Origin: Alphaproteobacteria bacterium
GTDB taxonomy: Bacteria; Pseudomonadota; Alphaproteobacteria; ATCC43930; CGMCC-115725
Reading direction: 5' to 3'
NCBI GenBank assembly: GCA_005884825.1
Contig: VAZT01000004.1
Coordinates: 1-12,792 of the forward strand
Length of the DNA: 12,792 nt
Below are positions 1 through 7,900 of this stretch, piece after piece. Both the position numbers and the translations under genes were made by a program. Below the pieces are notes generated by a model. The model did not search any database, was not told the origin of the DNA, and saw nothing but the letters and a program-made list of their open reading frames with translations. The stretch's first letter is position 1; every line of letters starts with the position of its first letter.

Positions 1-284
1 TCGGTGTCGAGCACCCGTCCCGGCCCGACCATCGTCTCCCACCAGCCGGGCTTTCCGGTCAGCGGATGAGGATCGGCGGCATATTGGTCGCCGGTCAGCG
101 CGTGGCAGACGAGAATGGCGTTCGACCGATCCGGGTTCAGCGTCCCGTAGGTTTGATAGGCGATCGTGAACGGCCCGAAATCGATGCCGCAATCGAGCCG
201 CAGGGGTTCGCGCACCAGCAAACTATAACCAGGCCAGTCCTGGTCCGAGCGGGAGCGAGGTCGGGGAGAGATCAGGGTTGACAC
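1..284 (-). CDS. metX: Homoserine O-acetyltransferase MetX, N-terminal part (runs off left edge)
   Basis: The first 94 residues of a MetX-type homoserine O-acyltransferase (alpha/beta-hydrolase fold) are encoded leftward; the rest lies outside the window. MetX transfers an acyl group from acyl-CoA to homoserine, the first committed step of methionine synthesis in the cytoplasm. Family hallmarks seen: AYQTYGTLN at 42-50, NAILVCHALTGDQ at 55-67, GKPGWWETMVGPG at 78-89. The catalytic Ser/Asp/His lie beyond the edge. The chosen start is GTG at 284, giving MSTLISPRP; no ATG occurs in frame before the upstream stop near 358, and no clear Shine-Dalgarno is visible, so the start is the least certain part. 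It diverges from the chorismate mutase gene across 167 nt, an arrangement familiar from Hyphomicrobiales. Whether the acyl donor is acetyl- or succinyl-CoA cannot be judged from this fragment. Confidence 0.93.
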   Translation of the reverse strand, partial: MSTLISPRPRSRSDQDWPGYSLLVREPLRLDCGIDFGPFTIAYQTYGTLNPDRSNAILVCHALTGDQYAADPHPLTGKPGWWETMVGPGRVLDT

Positions 285-358
285 GGCAAAGCTCTGAACC
301 GATCCGGTTGCGCAGCGGGGGCGGCCGCCAGTGCCGCCGGTTGCCGATTGGGGGCGCT

Positions 359-387
359 AGCTAGGGATCTGGGACCAAGCATGTCAA
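359..387 (-). promoter_or_regulatory. Possible metX promoter
   Basis: On the minus strand a perfect TTGACA (plus positions 387-382) is followed after 17 nt by CTAGCT (364-359), a poor -10. Transcription would begin near 352, leaving about a 68-nt leader before the metX GTG. The -35 is convincing and the -10 is not, so this is only a candidate. Confidence 0.3.
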
Positions 388-395
388 CGTTTTCT

Positions 396-424
396 TTGAT
401 TTTGCCGGGTCGGCACCCTACTAG
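396..424 (+). promoter_or_regulatory. Possible promoter of the chorismate mutase-hisC operon
   Basis: TTGATT (396-401), a 17-nt spacer and TACTAG (419-424) lie about 30 nt upstream of the first possible chorismate mutase start. The -35 fits sigma-70 well and the -10 matches only 3 of 6 positions. No leader peptide or attenuator-like hairpin with a T-run is visible between it and the gene. Confidence 0.25.
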
Positions 425-451
425 TACGCCTCCCGCTGCAGCGACCGACAT

Positions 452-1315
452 TTGCCCGTGACCCCCTCAGATCTCAAAGACTTGCGCCGGCATCTGGATG
501 AGATCGACGACAAGCTGCAGGACCTGCTGATCGACCGCGCGCAGATCGTGTCGCTGGTCGCAGCCAGCAAAAAAGACGGTAATCAGCCCGCATTTCAACC
601 CGCCCGCGAGGCCGAGATCATCCGCCGGCTTGTCGGACGTCATCGTGGCGCCTTCCCTGTCGCAACCCTCGTTCGCATGTGGCGGGAGATGTTGGCAGCA
701 ACGGTCCGGTTGCAATCCCCTTTTTCGGTTGCCGTATTCGCCCCTGCCGATAGGCCGGGGTTCTGGGATTTGGCGCGCGATCATTACGGCAGCAATACGC
801 CGATGTCGGCTTACGACACCGTCGGCCAGGTGATCCGTGCAGTGGCCGGCAGAACGGCCTTGCTCGGGGTGTTGGCGCTGCCGAAAGCGGGAGAACCCGA
901 TCTGTGGTGGCCGCATTTGCTGTCGATCGACGACGACGCTCCGCAGGTAGTCGCGCGCCTGCCGTTCGGTGCGCGCGGCAACGCCCGTGCCGATGCCGAT
1001 GCGCTGGCAATCGGGTACGGCGGACCGGAGGAGAGTGGTCTCGATCGCACCTTGCTCGGCGCGGAATGTCCCGCTGCGATAAGTGAAGCCCGGATCTCGG
1101 ACGCTCTTGCGACCGCCGGGCTGGAATGCACCTCTGTCATGTGCGACGGTCGCGGCAAGGCGGCCTATCTGATCGAGGTGGAAGGATTTGTGCCGATCTC
1201 GGACAAACGCCTCGACGCCTTTCGCGTGGAACTGGGTGCCGCGATCGAGCGGCTGCTGCCGCTCGGCGGCTACGCGGTACCACTCGCGCCGCCGGCTCTT
1301 GCCATAAAGGGCTGA
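452..1315 (+). CDS. AroQ-type chorismate mutase with degenerate PheA-like C-terminal region
   Basis: Converts chorismate to prephenate, the branch step to Phe and Tyr. Residues 8-88 form an AroQ (CM_2) helical domain. Aligned by eye without gaps to E. coli PheA, the active-site residues are R12, R29, K40, R52, E53 and Q88; the Asp48 equivalent is Q49. The remaining ~200 residues are unusual for a stand-alone mutase. Residues 91-190 resemble a prephenate dehydratase domain (HYGSNTP, VIRAVAGRTALLGVLALP), but the catalytic Thr-Arg-Phe motif is absent (DAD at 181-183). Residues 198-278 resemble the PheA ACT domain, ending in LGGYAVP where PheA has LGSYP. I infer an active mutase, an inactive dehydratase relic and a possible regulatory domain. 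The start is TTG 452 or GTG 458; neither has a good ribosome site. The stop lies 4 nt before hisC, so the two are almost certainly co-transcribed. Confidence 0.88.
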   Translation: MPVTPSDLKDLRRHLDEIDDKLQDLLIDRAQIVSLVAASKKDGNQPAFQPAREAEIIRRLVGRHRGAFPVATLVRMWREMLAATVRLQSPFSVAVFAPADRPGFWDLARDHYGSNTPMSAYDTVGQVIRAVAGRTALLGVLALPKAGEPDLWWPHLLSIDDDAPQVVARLPFGARGNARADADALAIGYGGPEESGLDRTLLGAECPAAISEARISDALATAGLECTSVMCDGRGKAAYLIEVEGFVPISDKRLDAFRVELGAAIERLLPLGGYAVPLAPPALAIKG

Positions 1316-1319
1316 GCCA

Positions 1320-2423
1320 ATGATGCATGAACCGGCGCTGGTGCCCCGCCCGGGCATTCTCGACATCAGCCCCTATGTTGGCGGCGAAGCGAAGGTGGCC
1401 GGGGTCGAGCACCCGATTCGGCTCGCCTCGAACGAGAGCGCGCTCGGGCCGAGCCGCAAGGCAATCGCCGCCTACCGGGCCCTCGCCGGCGAGATCCACC
1501 GCTATCCGGACGGAAATGCTGAGGAGTTGCGGGAGGCGCTCGGGCGCTGCCACGGGATCGATCCCGCGCGGATCGTTTGCGGCGCCGGCTCCGACGAACT
1601 GATTGCGCTGCTTTTGCGGTGCTATGCCGGCCCCGGTGACGAAGTGCTTTACAGCCGTCACGGCTTCCTGATGTATCCGATCAACGCGACGGCGGTGGGC
1701 GCTACAACGATCGCCGCTCCGGAGCGCGAGCTGACAACCGATGTCGATGCCGTGCTGGCCCGGGTAACGGAGCGCACACGTCTCGTCATCATCGCCAACC
1801 CCAACAACCCGACGGGCACCTATCTCGGCACACAGGAGATCGCCCGCCTGCATGCCGGCCTGCCGGCCTCGGTATTGCTCGCGATCGACGCCGCTTATGC
1901 CGAGTTCGTCAACCGCAACGACTACGAGCCCGGCATCGCGCTCGTGAATCGCGCGGAAAACGTCGTGATGCTGCGGACATTTTCAAAAATCTATGCCCTC
2001 GGCGGGCTGAGACTCGGATGGGCATATTGTCCGCCGGCAGTCGCCGATGTCCTGAACCGCGTGCGAAGCCCTTTCAATGTGAACGCCGCGGCGCAGGCCG
2101 CCGGTGTCGCCGCGGTTGAGGATGTCGAGGCGTTCAACCGCGCTCGCGCCCATAATGAGCGGTGGCTGCCATGGTTTTCCGAGCGGCTCGCCGCGCTCGG
2201 GCTCCGGCTCACCCCGAGCGTCGCCAATTTCGTGCTCGCGCGGTTCCCCGACGATCCGCTCAAGAACGCCGACGCCGCGTTCGCCTTCCTGCAGTCACGC
2301 GGCATCCTGACCCGCAAGATGGGCGCCTATGGACTCCCGCAACATCTGAGAATCACGATCGGCACCGGACCCGAAATGGAAACCGTCGCGGCCGCCCTCG
2401 CCGAATTCACCGCCGCGTCATGA
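1320..2423 (+). CDS. hisC: HisC-family aminotransferase (histidinol-phosphate / aromatic amino acid)
   Basis: A fold-type I PLP aminotransferase of 367 residues, the usual HisC length. Seen: substrate-entry motif RLASNESALGPS (34-45), CGAGSDELI (87-95), NPNNPTGTY (160-168), D190 with AAYAEF for the PLP ring nitrogen, the Schiff-base lysine K223 in TFSKIYALGGLRLGW, and carboxylate-binding R344 in HLRITIG. HisC enzymes accept histidinol phosphate and often aromatic amino acids. Lying between a chorismate mutase and prephenate dehydrogenase, this copy more likely transaminates prephenate or 4-hydroxyphenylpyruvate/phenylpyruvate, with the main histidine enzyme elsewhere; that is inference from context. 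ATG 1320 is preceded by AAAGGG at 8-nt spacing; the next codon is also ATG (1323). The gap from the previous stop is 4 nt. A structured repeat follows the stop. Confidence 0.9.
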   Translation: MMHEPALVPRPGILDISPYVGGEAKVAGVEHPIRLASNESALGPSRKAIAAYRALAGEIHRYPDGNAEELREALGRCHGIDPARIVCGAGSDELIALLLRCYAGPGDEVLYSRHGFLMYPINATAVGATTIAAPERELTTDVDAVLARVTERTRLVIIANPNNPTGTYLGTQEIARLHAGLPASVLLAIDAAYAEFVNRNDYEPGIALVNRAENVVMLRTFSKIYALGGLRLGWAYCPPAVADVLNRVRSPFNVNAAAQAAGVAAVEDVEAFNRARAHNERWLPWFSERLAALGLRLTPSVANFVLARFPDDPLKNADAAFAFLQSRGILTRKMGAYGLPQHLRITIGTGPEMETVAAALAEFTAAS

Positions 2424-2466
2424 CACCAAAACAGCTCGTGAGGGAACTTAACTGCGCAAGCAGTTA

Positions 2467-2607
2467 CCTCGCCCCGCTTGCGGGGAGAGGTCGGAAGCCG
2501 CGCACTGCGGGGCTTCCGGGTGAGGGGCAACTTCCGCTCCAGCTACAAGCGCCGCGCGGTCCCCAAGCGCCCCTCACCCCAGCCCTCTCCCCGCAAGCGG
2601 GGCGAGG
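2467..2607. repeat. Nested palindromic intergenic repeat element (about 141 bp)
   Basis: The hisC-tyrC gap is filled by a folded element. The outer arms, 2467-2490 and 2584-2607, are a perfect 24-nt inverted repeat; each arm is itself partly self-complementary around CCCCGC-TT/AA-GCGGGG. Inside are a second perfect 11-nt pair (2518-2528 with 2569-2579, GGGTGAGGGGC) and a small hairpin GGAAGCC/GGCTTCC (2493-2499 with 2511-2517). Read as protein it yields LTPALSPQAGRG, a spurious peptide I know from intergenic repeats of Bradyrhizobium and relatives. It is probably a REP/MITE-like non-coding element. It begins 43 nt after the hisC stop and ends 51 nt before the tyrC start, so it could act as a partial terminator or processing site between the two genes. 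Confidence 0.85.
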
Positions 2608-2658
2608 GAAGACGTCGCGGCGCCGGCCCGCTTGGGGCTCGTCGATCGGATGCGGACA

Positions 2659-3543
2659 ATGAGCGGCAAGCTTTTCAACAAGGTGGCGCTGATCGGGATC
2701 GGGTTAATCGGGTCCTCGCTCGCCCGGGCATTCCGCCGGGAAAGCCCCGAGACCGAAATCATCGCTTGCGCAAGGCGAGCCGAGACGCTGGCCGCAGTGC
2801 GGCGGCTGGCGATTGCCGACGCAACGACGCGCGACCCGGCGCAGGCCGCCGCGGACGCCGATCTCGTGGTGATCGCGACGCCGCTCTCCGCCTATGCCGA
2901 ACTCGGCGAGAGGATCGCGCCGGTGCTGAAGAACCATGCGATCTTGACCGATGTCGGCTCGGTCAAGCAGGCCGTGATCCGCGACCTGCAGCCCCATGTC
3001 CCGAGCGGCGTCCACTTCGTCCCCGGCCACCCCGTTGCCGGGACCGAGCATTCCGGACCCGAATCCGGTTTCGCCGAGCTGTTCCGCGACCGCTGGTGCA
3101 TCCTGACCCCGCCGCCCGAGACGGCGCCCGAACCGGTGGCCGCGGTCGGCCGGATGTGGGAGAGCTTCGGGATGCACGTCGTCACAATGAGCGCCGACCA
3201 CCACGACAAGGTGCTGGCGATGACCTCGCATCTGCCGCACCTGATCGCCTACACGATCGTCGGCACCGCAACCAACCTCGAGGAGAGCCTCAAATCCGAG
3301 GTCATCGAATTCTCGGCAAGCGGCTTCCGCGACTTCACCCGCATCGCGGCCTCCGACCCGGTGATGTGGCGCGACATCTTCCTGAACAACCGCGAAGCGG
3401 TGCTCGAGATCGTGCAGCGCTTCACCGAGGATTTGACAGCGTTGCAGCGGGCCATCCGGTGGGGCGAAGGCGATAAATTGCAAGAGCTCTTTACCCGCAC
3501 CCGCGAAATCCGCCGTTCGATCATCGAAGCGAAGCAGGCCTGA
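2659..3543 (+). CDS. tyrC: Prephenate/arogenate dehydrogenase (cyclohexadienyl dehydrogenase)
   Basis: A 294-residue TyrA-family dehydrogenase: oxidative decarboxylation of prephenate (or arogenate) to 4-hydroxyphenylpyruvate (or tyrosine) with NAD(P). The Rossmann fold opens with ALIGIGLIGSSLAR (10-23); R40 after the second beta strand may bear on cofactor choice. TDVGSVKQ (97-104) is the family core motif, PGHPVAGTEHSGPE (122-135) contains the catalytic-type His124, and SHLPHLIAY (190-198) and SDPVMWRDI (232-240) belong to the helical C-terminal domain. No fused chorismate mutase or ACT domain is present. I chose ATG 2659 (MSGKLFNKVALIG) because it places the glycine motif near the N-terminus; TTG 2632 and ATG 2650 are in frame but only lengthen the tail. 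The gap after hisC holds the palindromic element. The downstream neighbour is convergent, 15 nt away. Confidence 0.93.
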   Translation: MSGKLFNKVALIGIGLIGSSLARAFRRESPETEIIACARRAETLAAVRRLAIADATTRDPAQAAADADLVVIATPLSAYAELGERIAPVLKNHAILTDVGSVKQAVIRDLQPHVPSGVHFVPGHPVAGTEHSGPESGFAELFRDRWCILTPPPETAPEPVAAVGRMWESFGMHVVTMSADHHDKVLAMTSHLPHLIAYTIVGTATNLEESLKSEVIEFSASGFRDFTRIAASDPVMWRDIFLNNREAVLEIVQRFTEDLTALQRAIRWGEGDKLQELFTRTREIRRSIIEAKQA

Positions 3544-3558
3544 GAGGGCTCGCCGCGG

Positions 3559-4587
3559 CTATTCCCAGGTGATACGGGGCACCCTGCCGAGCTTTGCCGG
3601 TCCAAGAAACATCTGTCCGTTCTGGATCGTGAATGCGGTCCTGATCTCCGGTTTCCCGTCCGGTCCGGCCTTGGCGAGGAAGGTCAGCGCGATGCGCGCG
3701 AGGCCGGCATCGCTGGCTCGCATTTGCCCGCTTTGTACGAGCGCCGTTAGAATCTGGTCGTATCCCTGGATCGCTCCGGAGAAGCCGCCGGTCGGCTGCA
3801 GCTCCCGGTCGAGGGCGATCGTCCCCGTCCCAGTCGCATTGAGGGCGCCCCATTTCACGCGCAGATTCTCAAGCTCGATCATACCGCCGGCATCCCGCCA
3901 GGCAGCTAGCGCATCGGCCAGCTTGCCGCTCGCGATCGCACCCTTTTCCGTCGCGGCGAAATCGAGTTCGTCAATGGTGTCCCCCAACGGCGTGATCGCG
4001 ACCGGCAACTTTATCTGGCTCGCCTCGACCGCGAGGACCGTCACCGGGTCGGCATGCCCACGCGGCTGCTTCGGTGGAACGGTGAGCGTGACATGGGCCG
4101 AACCGACGCCAACCGGGGCGCCGGCCTCGACCGCAGCGTCGCGTAAGCTCAGCCAAAGCGTCCAACCGCCTTCGGGCTCAATCGAGGCCACGCCGTCGGC
4201 AGCCTGCGCGATCAGCTTTGCCGGGGCGGTTCCGCCGGCAGCGGCGAAGTCGGCCGTGAACCCCTCGGGCGCTGCGAGCCGCCAATCGGCAAAATCCCAG
4301 GGACGGGCGGTGCCGGAGAGCACGGGGAGATGAAGCTCCGGGGAAGGCGTGATCGCACCGTCGCGCAACGCCGCGGAACCGACATCGACCCGAAACGCCG
4401 TCGGGTACCCGCTGACGCGCATATCGTGCCAGGAGAAGTCGATCTTTTCGGCCCGTTGCGACAGCGCCCAGTCCACGATCCCGGCCTCGATTCGGCGGGC
4501 GACCAGGAACCAATACGCAGTATAGCCGCCCCCGATTACCAGCAGCGCGGCAAGGACGACTAGGCTGAAACGCGTCGAGCGGGGCAT
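3559..4587 (-). CDS. DUF2125 family protein, membrane-anchored, function unknown
   Basis: A 342-residue protein encoded leftward. Residues 6-28 form one hydrophobic helix (FSLVVLAALLVIGGGYTAYW), an uncleaved anchor or signal sequence after the basic MPRSTR. The rest is soluble, beta-rich looking and probably periplasmic. FSWHDMRVSGYPTAFRVDVG (51-70) resembles the conserved N-terminal block of DUF2125, and the family is a known neighbour of tyrC/hisC in alphaproteobacteria; assignment rests on both. No catalytic motif is visible and I assign no function. ATG 4587 was preferred over the in-frame GTG 4650 because it puts the basic residues directly before the hydrophobic segment. Neither start has a well-spaced Shine-Dalgarno; GAAGGGA lies about 19 nt upstream of 4587. 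It converges on tyrC with 15 nt between stops and no terminator hairpin. Confidence 0.75.
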   Translation of the reverse strand: MPRSTRFSLVVLAALLVIGGGYTAYWFLVARRIEAGIVDWALSQRAEKIDFSWHDMRVSGYPTAFRVDVGSAALRDGAITPSPELHLPVLSGTARPWDFADWRLAAPEGFTADFAAAGGTAPAKLIAQAADGVASIEPEGGWTLWLSLRDAAVEAGAPVGVGSAHVTLTVPPKQPRGHADPVTVLAVEASQIKLPVAITPLGDTIDELDFAATEKGAIASGKLADALAAWRDAGGMIELENLRVKWGALNATGTGTIALDRELQPTGGFSGAIQGYDQILTALVQSGQMRASDAGLARIALTFLAKAGPDGKPEIRTAFTIQNGQMFLGPAKLGRVPRITWE

Positions 4588-4934
4588 GCGCGCATTTAGA
4601 CCGTCTGTCCCTTCTCGGCGACGGCGGATGATAATGGGATTCGCGAGCACGGCAACGGGATCTTTTGTTGTTCCATCTGTTTGACTGGGAAGGTCCTGCC
4701 TTCACTCCTGCGACAAGGGAAATATGGCGAATGGAGTTTGCACGCGGCTGGTTGCCCAAAGCGTGCAATGGCCAAAGCGCACCCGCTCGTTGGCGGCTGA
4801 AGGCAACTGCGCTGAGGGGCCCCTCTACAATGCTCCGGAACCAGGCACAAACCCGCCGGTATCCCCTATGATCCGGTGACTCGATACTGGCTCTCAAGGC
4901 TGGAAGCTCTGGCCCAATCCGCGCTGTCCTAGCA
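4588..4934. other. 347-nt non-coding region between DUF2125 and treZ genes, with possible control sites
   Basis: Two divergent genes flank this stretch, so it should hold both promoters. Visible items: an 8-nt inverted repeat TTGCACGC/GCGTGCAA (4738-4745, 4761-4768) with a 15-nt spacer; a direct repeat CCAAAGCG (4756-4763 and 4772-4779, 16 nt apart) that partly overlaps it; and TATGAT (4867-4872), a good -10 hexamer lacking a good -35 (GGCACA at 17 nt), which would give a leader of about 55 nt to treZ. A TTGACT at 4680 has no matching -10. A 51-codon frame at 4724-4879 begins after AAGGGA but with only 3-nt spacing and no recognisable product. No riboswitch or terminator was recognised. Confidence 0.4.
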
Positions 4935-7900
4935 ATGCCCGACCGGAAGAAAGCGACCCAGATGGCCGGGACCCCGACGGCGCGCACCCACCACATGCCC
5001 TTCGGTGCCGAACTGCAGGACGACGGCAGGGTACGCTTCCGGCTTTGGGCGCCGCCGCATCGGGAGATTCAGGTCGAGTTCGGCGGCGAGACAATGGTTA
5101 TGCAACCGGTCGGCGGGGGCTGGCACGAACTCGTCACCGATCGCGCCCGCGCCGGTACACGATACCGCTTTGTTCTGCCGGACAAGCTCAGCGTCCCGGA
5201 CCCGGCCTCGCGGCATCAGCCGGAGGACGTGCACGGGCCGAGCGAGGTCATCGACCCGGCGGCCTACCTGTGGCGCGATACCAGCTGGAGCGGCCGTTCC
5301 TGGGAGGAGGCGGTCGTCTACGAGCTGCACATCGGCGCCTTTACGCCCGAGGGCACGTTTCGTGCAGCGATTACGAAGCTCGACCACCTGGTCGGGCTTG
5401 GCGTTACCGCAATCGAGATCATGCCGATCGGTGATTTTCCCGGCCGCCGGAACTGGGGCTACGACGGGGTGCTGCCTTTCGCTCCGGATTCTTCCTACGG
5501 CCGGCCCGAGGACCTGAAGGCGCTGGTCGAAGCCGCCCACGCCCGTGGGCTGATGGTTCTGCTCGATGTCGTCTACAACCATTTCGGTCCCGAGGGCGCC
5601 TATATCCACCCGGTCGCGCCGCAGACCTTTACCGATCGTCACAAGACGCCGTGGGGCGCGGCGATCAATTTCGACGGGCCGGACAGCGGTCCGGTGCGCG
5701 AATTCGTGATCCACAACGCCCTCTACTGGATCGCGGAGTTCCACCTCGACGGCCTGCGGCTGGATGCGGTGCACGCCATCCTCGACGACAGCCCGAAGCA
5801 CCTGCTGGAGGAACTTGCCGAACGGGTACGCGTGGCAGCACCCGGCCGGCATATCCATCTTATTCTGGAGAATGAAGAGAACCAGGCGTGGCGCCTGGTC
5901 CGCGGCGAAAACGGCGAGCCGCGCTGGTACACCGCACAATGGAACGACGACGTCCACCACGTGCTGCATGCGGCGGCGAGCGGCGAGACGAAGGGCTATT
6001 ACGCCGACTACAAGGGCGATGCCGGGAAGCTGGGCCGCGCTCTCGCGGAGGGCTTCGCGTTTCAGGGCGAGCTGATGCCCTTTCGCGGCCGCCCGCGAGG
6101 CGTGCCGAGCATGGACCTCCCGCCAACCGCCTTCGTTGCCTTCATCCAGAACCACGATCAGGTGGGCAACCGGGCATTCGGCGATCGGCTGACCGGTTTC
6201 GCACCGGTTGCAGCAGTGCGGGCGATCGCGGCGGTCTATCTCCTGCTGCCGCAGATTCCCATGCTGTTCATGGGCGAGGAGTGGGGCGCGGCGCAGCCTT
6301 TTGCCTTCTTCTGCGATTTCGGGCAAGAGCTGGCCGATGCAGTACGCAACGGCCGGCGCGAGGAGTTTGCACGTTTCCCGGAATTCCAGGATCCGGTCAT
6401 GCGCGAGCGCATCCCCGACCCGACGGCCGAGGAGACCTTCGCCTCAGCGAAACTCGACTGGGCGAGCATCGGGCGCGCCCCGCATTCCGGGTGGTTGGAG
6501 TGGTATCGGCGGGTGCTGGCAATACGGCGTGCCGAGATCGTGCCGCGCCTCAGGGCGATCCGGACAGGTGGGCGATACGATGTGCTCGGCGACGGCGCGG
6601 TGCTCGTGCGGTGGCCGCTGGGCGGAGGCGAGACGCTGGGATTGGCCGCGAACCTGGCAGCCACGCCGGGGCCGGGATTTCCGACCGAGCCCGGCCGCGT
6701 GCTCTGGCAGGAGGGCGAGGCCGGCCATGACGGCATTTTTGGGCCGTGGACGGTCCGCTGGTCTGTCGAGGAGGCTTTGCACGAGCCAGCCAGCTCTGGC
6801 CTGGACGAACTAGCGGAACGCATGGGTATCGAGCCCCAGTTCCGGAGTGCTAAGGGCGAGATCGTAAAGACCAATAGCGAGACGAAACGCAGTCTGTTGG
6901 CTGCAATGGGCGTGGAAGCGGCCGACGAGCGGCAGGCGCGGACCGCACTCGAGCATTTGGACCATGCCGAGTGGCTGCGCCCCTTCCCTGCGGTCCAGGT
7001 GGCGCGAGCCGATGCTGGACCACCTGTCGTGGGGCTGGTCCTACCCGCCGGGACTCGCGAAATCACTTGGCGGCTGAGGCTCGAGGACGGCTCTGAGCTG
7101 GCCGGGAGCATGGCGTTCGGCGACCTCGAACTGATTGCGACCCGCCGCGTGGATGGAGCACTACTGGAGCGGCGCCGGCTTTTGCTCGAAGGCGAGCTGC
7201 CCTGGGGATATCACCACCTAGCGATCGAACCGGGCGATGCATCGATACTCCTCGTGATCACCCCCGGTCGATGCTGGCTGCCGCCGGCGCTTGCTGAAGG
7301 ACAGCGGCTGTGGGGTATTGCTGCACAGCTTTACCTGTTGCGCTCGGGCACCGACTGGGGCATTGGAGATTTCGGCGATCTGCGCAAGTTAGTGGAGCTG
7401 GCGGCGGATCACGGAGCCGATGTCATAGGCCTCAATCCGCTGCATGCGATGTTTCCCGACAGCCCCGAACAGGCTAGTCCGTACTCGCCGGCCAGCCGTC
7501 TACTGCTGAATATCTTGAATATCGACGTGACTGCGGTCCCCGAGTTGCTGCACTGCCCGGAGATGCGCAACCTGATCGCTTCCGAGGCCTTTGGGAACAA
7601 CGTGCAAGCCTGCCGCGCAAAACACCTCGTCGATTATGCGGAAGTCACGGCGACGAAGCTTTCCGTCCTGGAGAAGCTGTTCGATGCGACCGATCCCGCC
7701 CCCCGGCGCGCTTTCGAGGGGTTCCGGGGCGAGCGCGGCGAGGTGCTGGAGCGCAGTTGCCTCTTTCTCGCGCTTCGCGAGCACTTCGCGCGCGAAGATC
7801 CGTCCCATGCCGACTGGCATGTCTGGCCTGAGGAATACCGCGACCCGACCTCGCCCGCCGTCGCACGCTTCGCGGAAGAGAACCGGCATCGTCTGGATTT

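Noticed and set aside
285..451. SAM-II riboswitch before metX
   Set aside because: The A-rich core and pseudoknot pattern of SAM-II are not seen on the minus strand; the leader is G+C-rich.
452..1315. Calling the gene pheA (bifunctional P-protein)
   Set aside because: The Thr-Arg-Phe dehydratase motif is missing, so only mutase activity is supported.
467..1366. 299-codon minus-strand open frame opposite the chorismate mutase
   Set aside because: Shadow of a recognised gene in high-GC DNA; Arg/Gln/His-rich with no family signature.
2424..2658. Protein-coding frames through the hisC-tyrC gap
   Set aside because: The apparent peptides are translations of the palindromic element (LTPALSPQAGRG type), a known source of false genes.
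4724..4879. 51-codon plus-strand frame in the gap before treZ
   Set aside because: AAGGGA lies only 3 nt from the ATG, the product is unrecognisable, and the frame overlaps likely control sites.
4929..6326. 465-codon minus-strand open frame opposite the treZ domain
   Set aside because: The plus strand carries clear GH13 motifs throughout; the antisense product looks like a GC shadow.
6760..6830. Assembly error or frameshift joining separate treZ and malQ
   Set aside because: The frame is continuous, and the residues on both sides match the expected end and beginning of each domain with no disturbed codons; it is kept as a real fusion pending read support.
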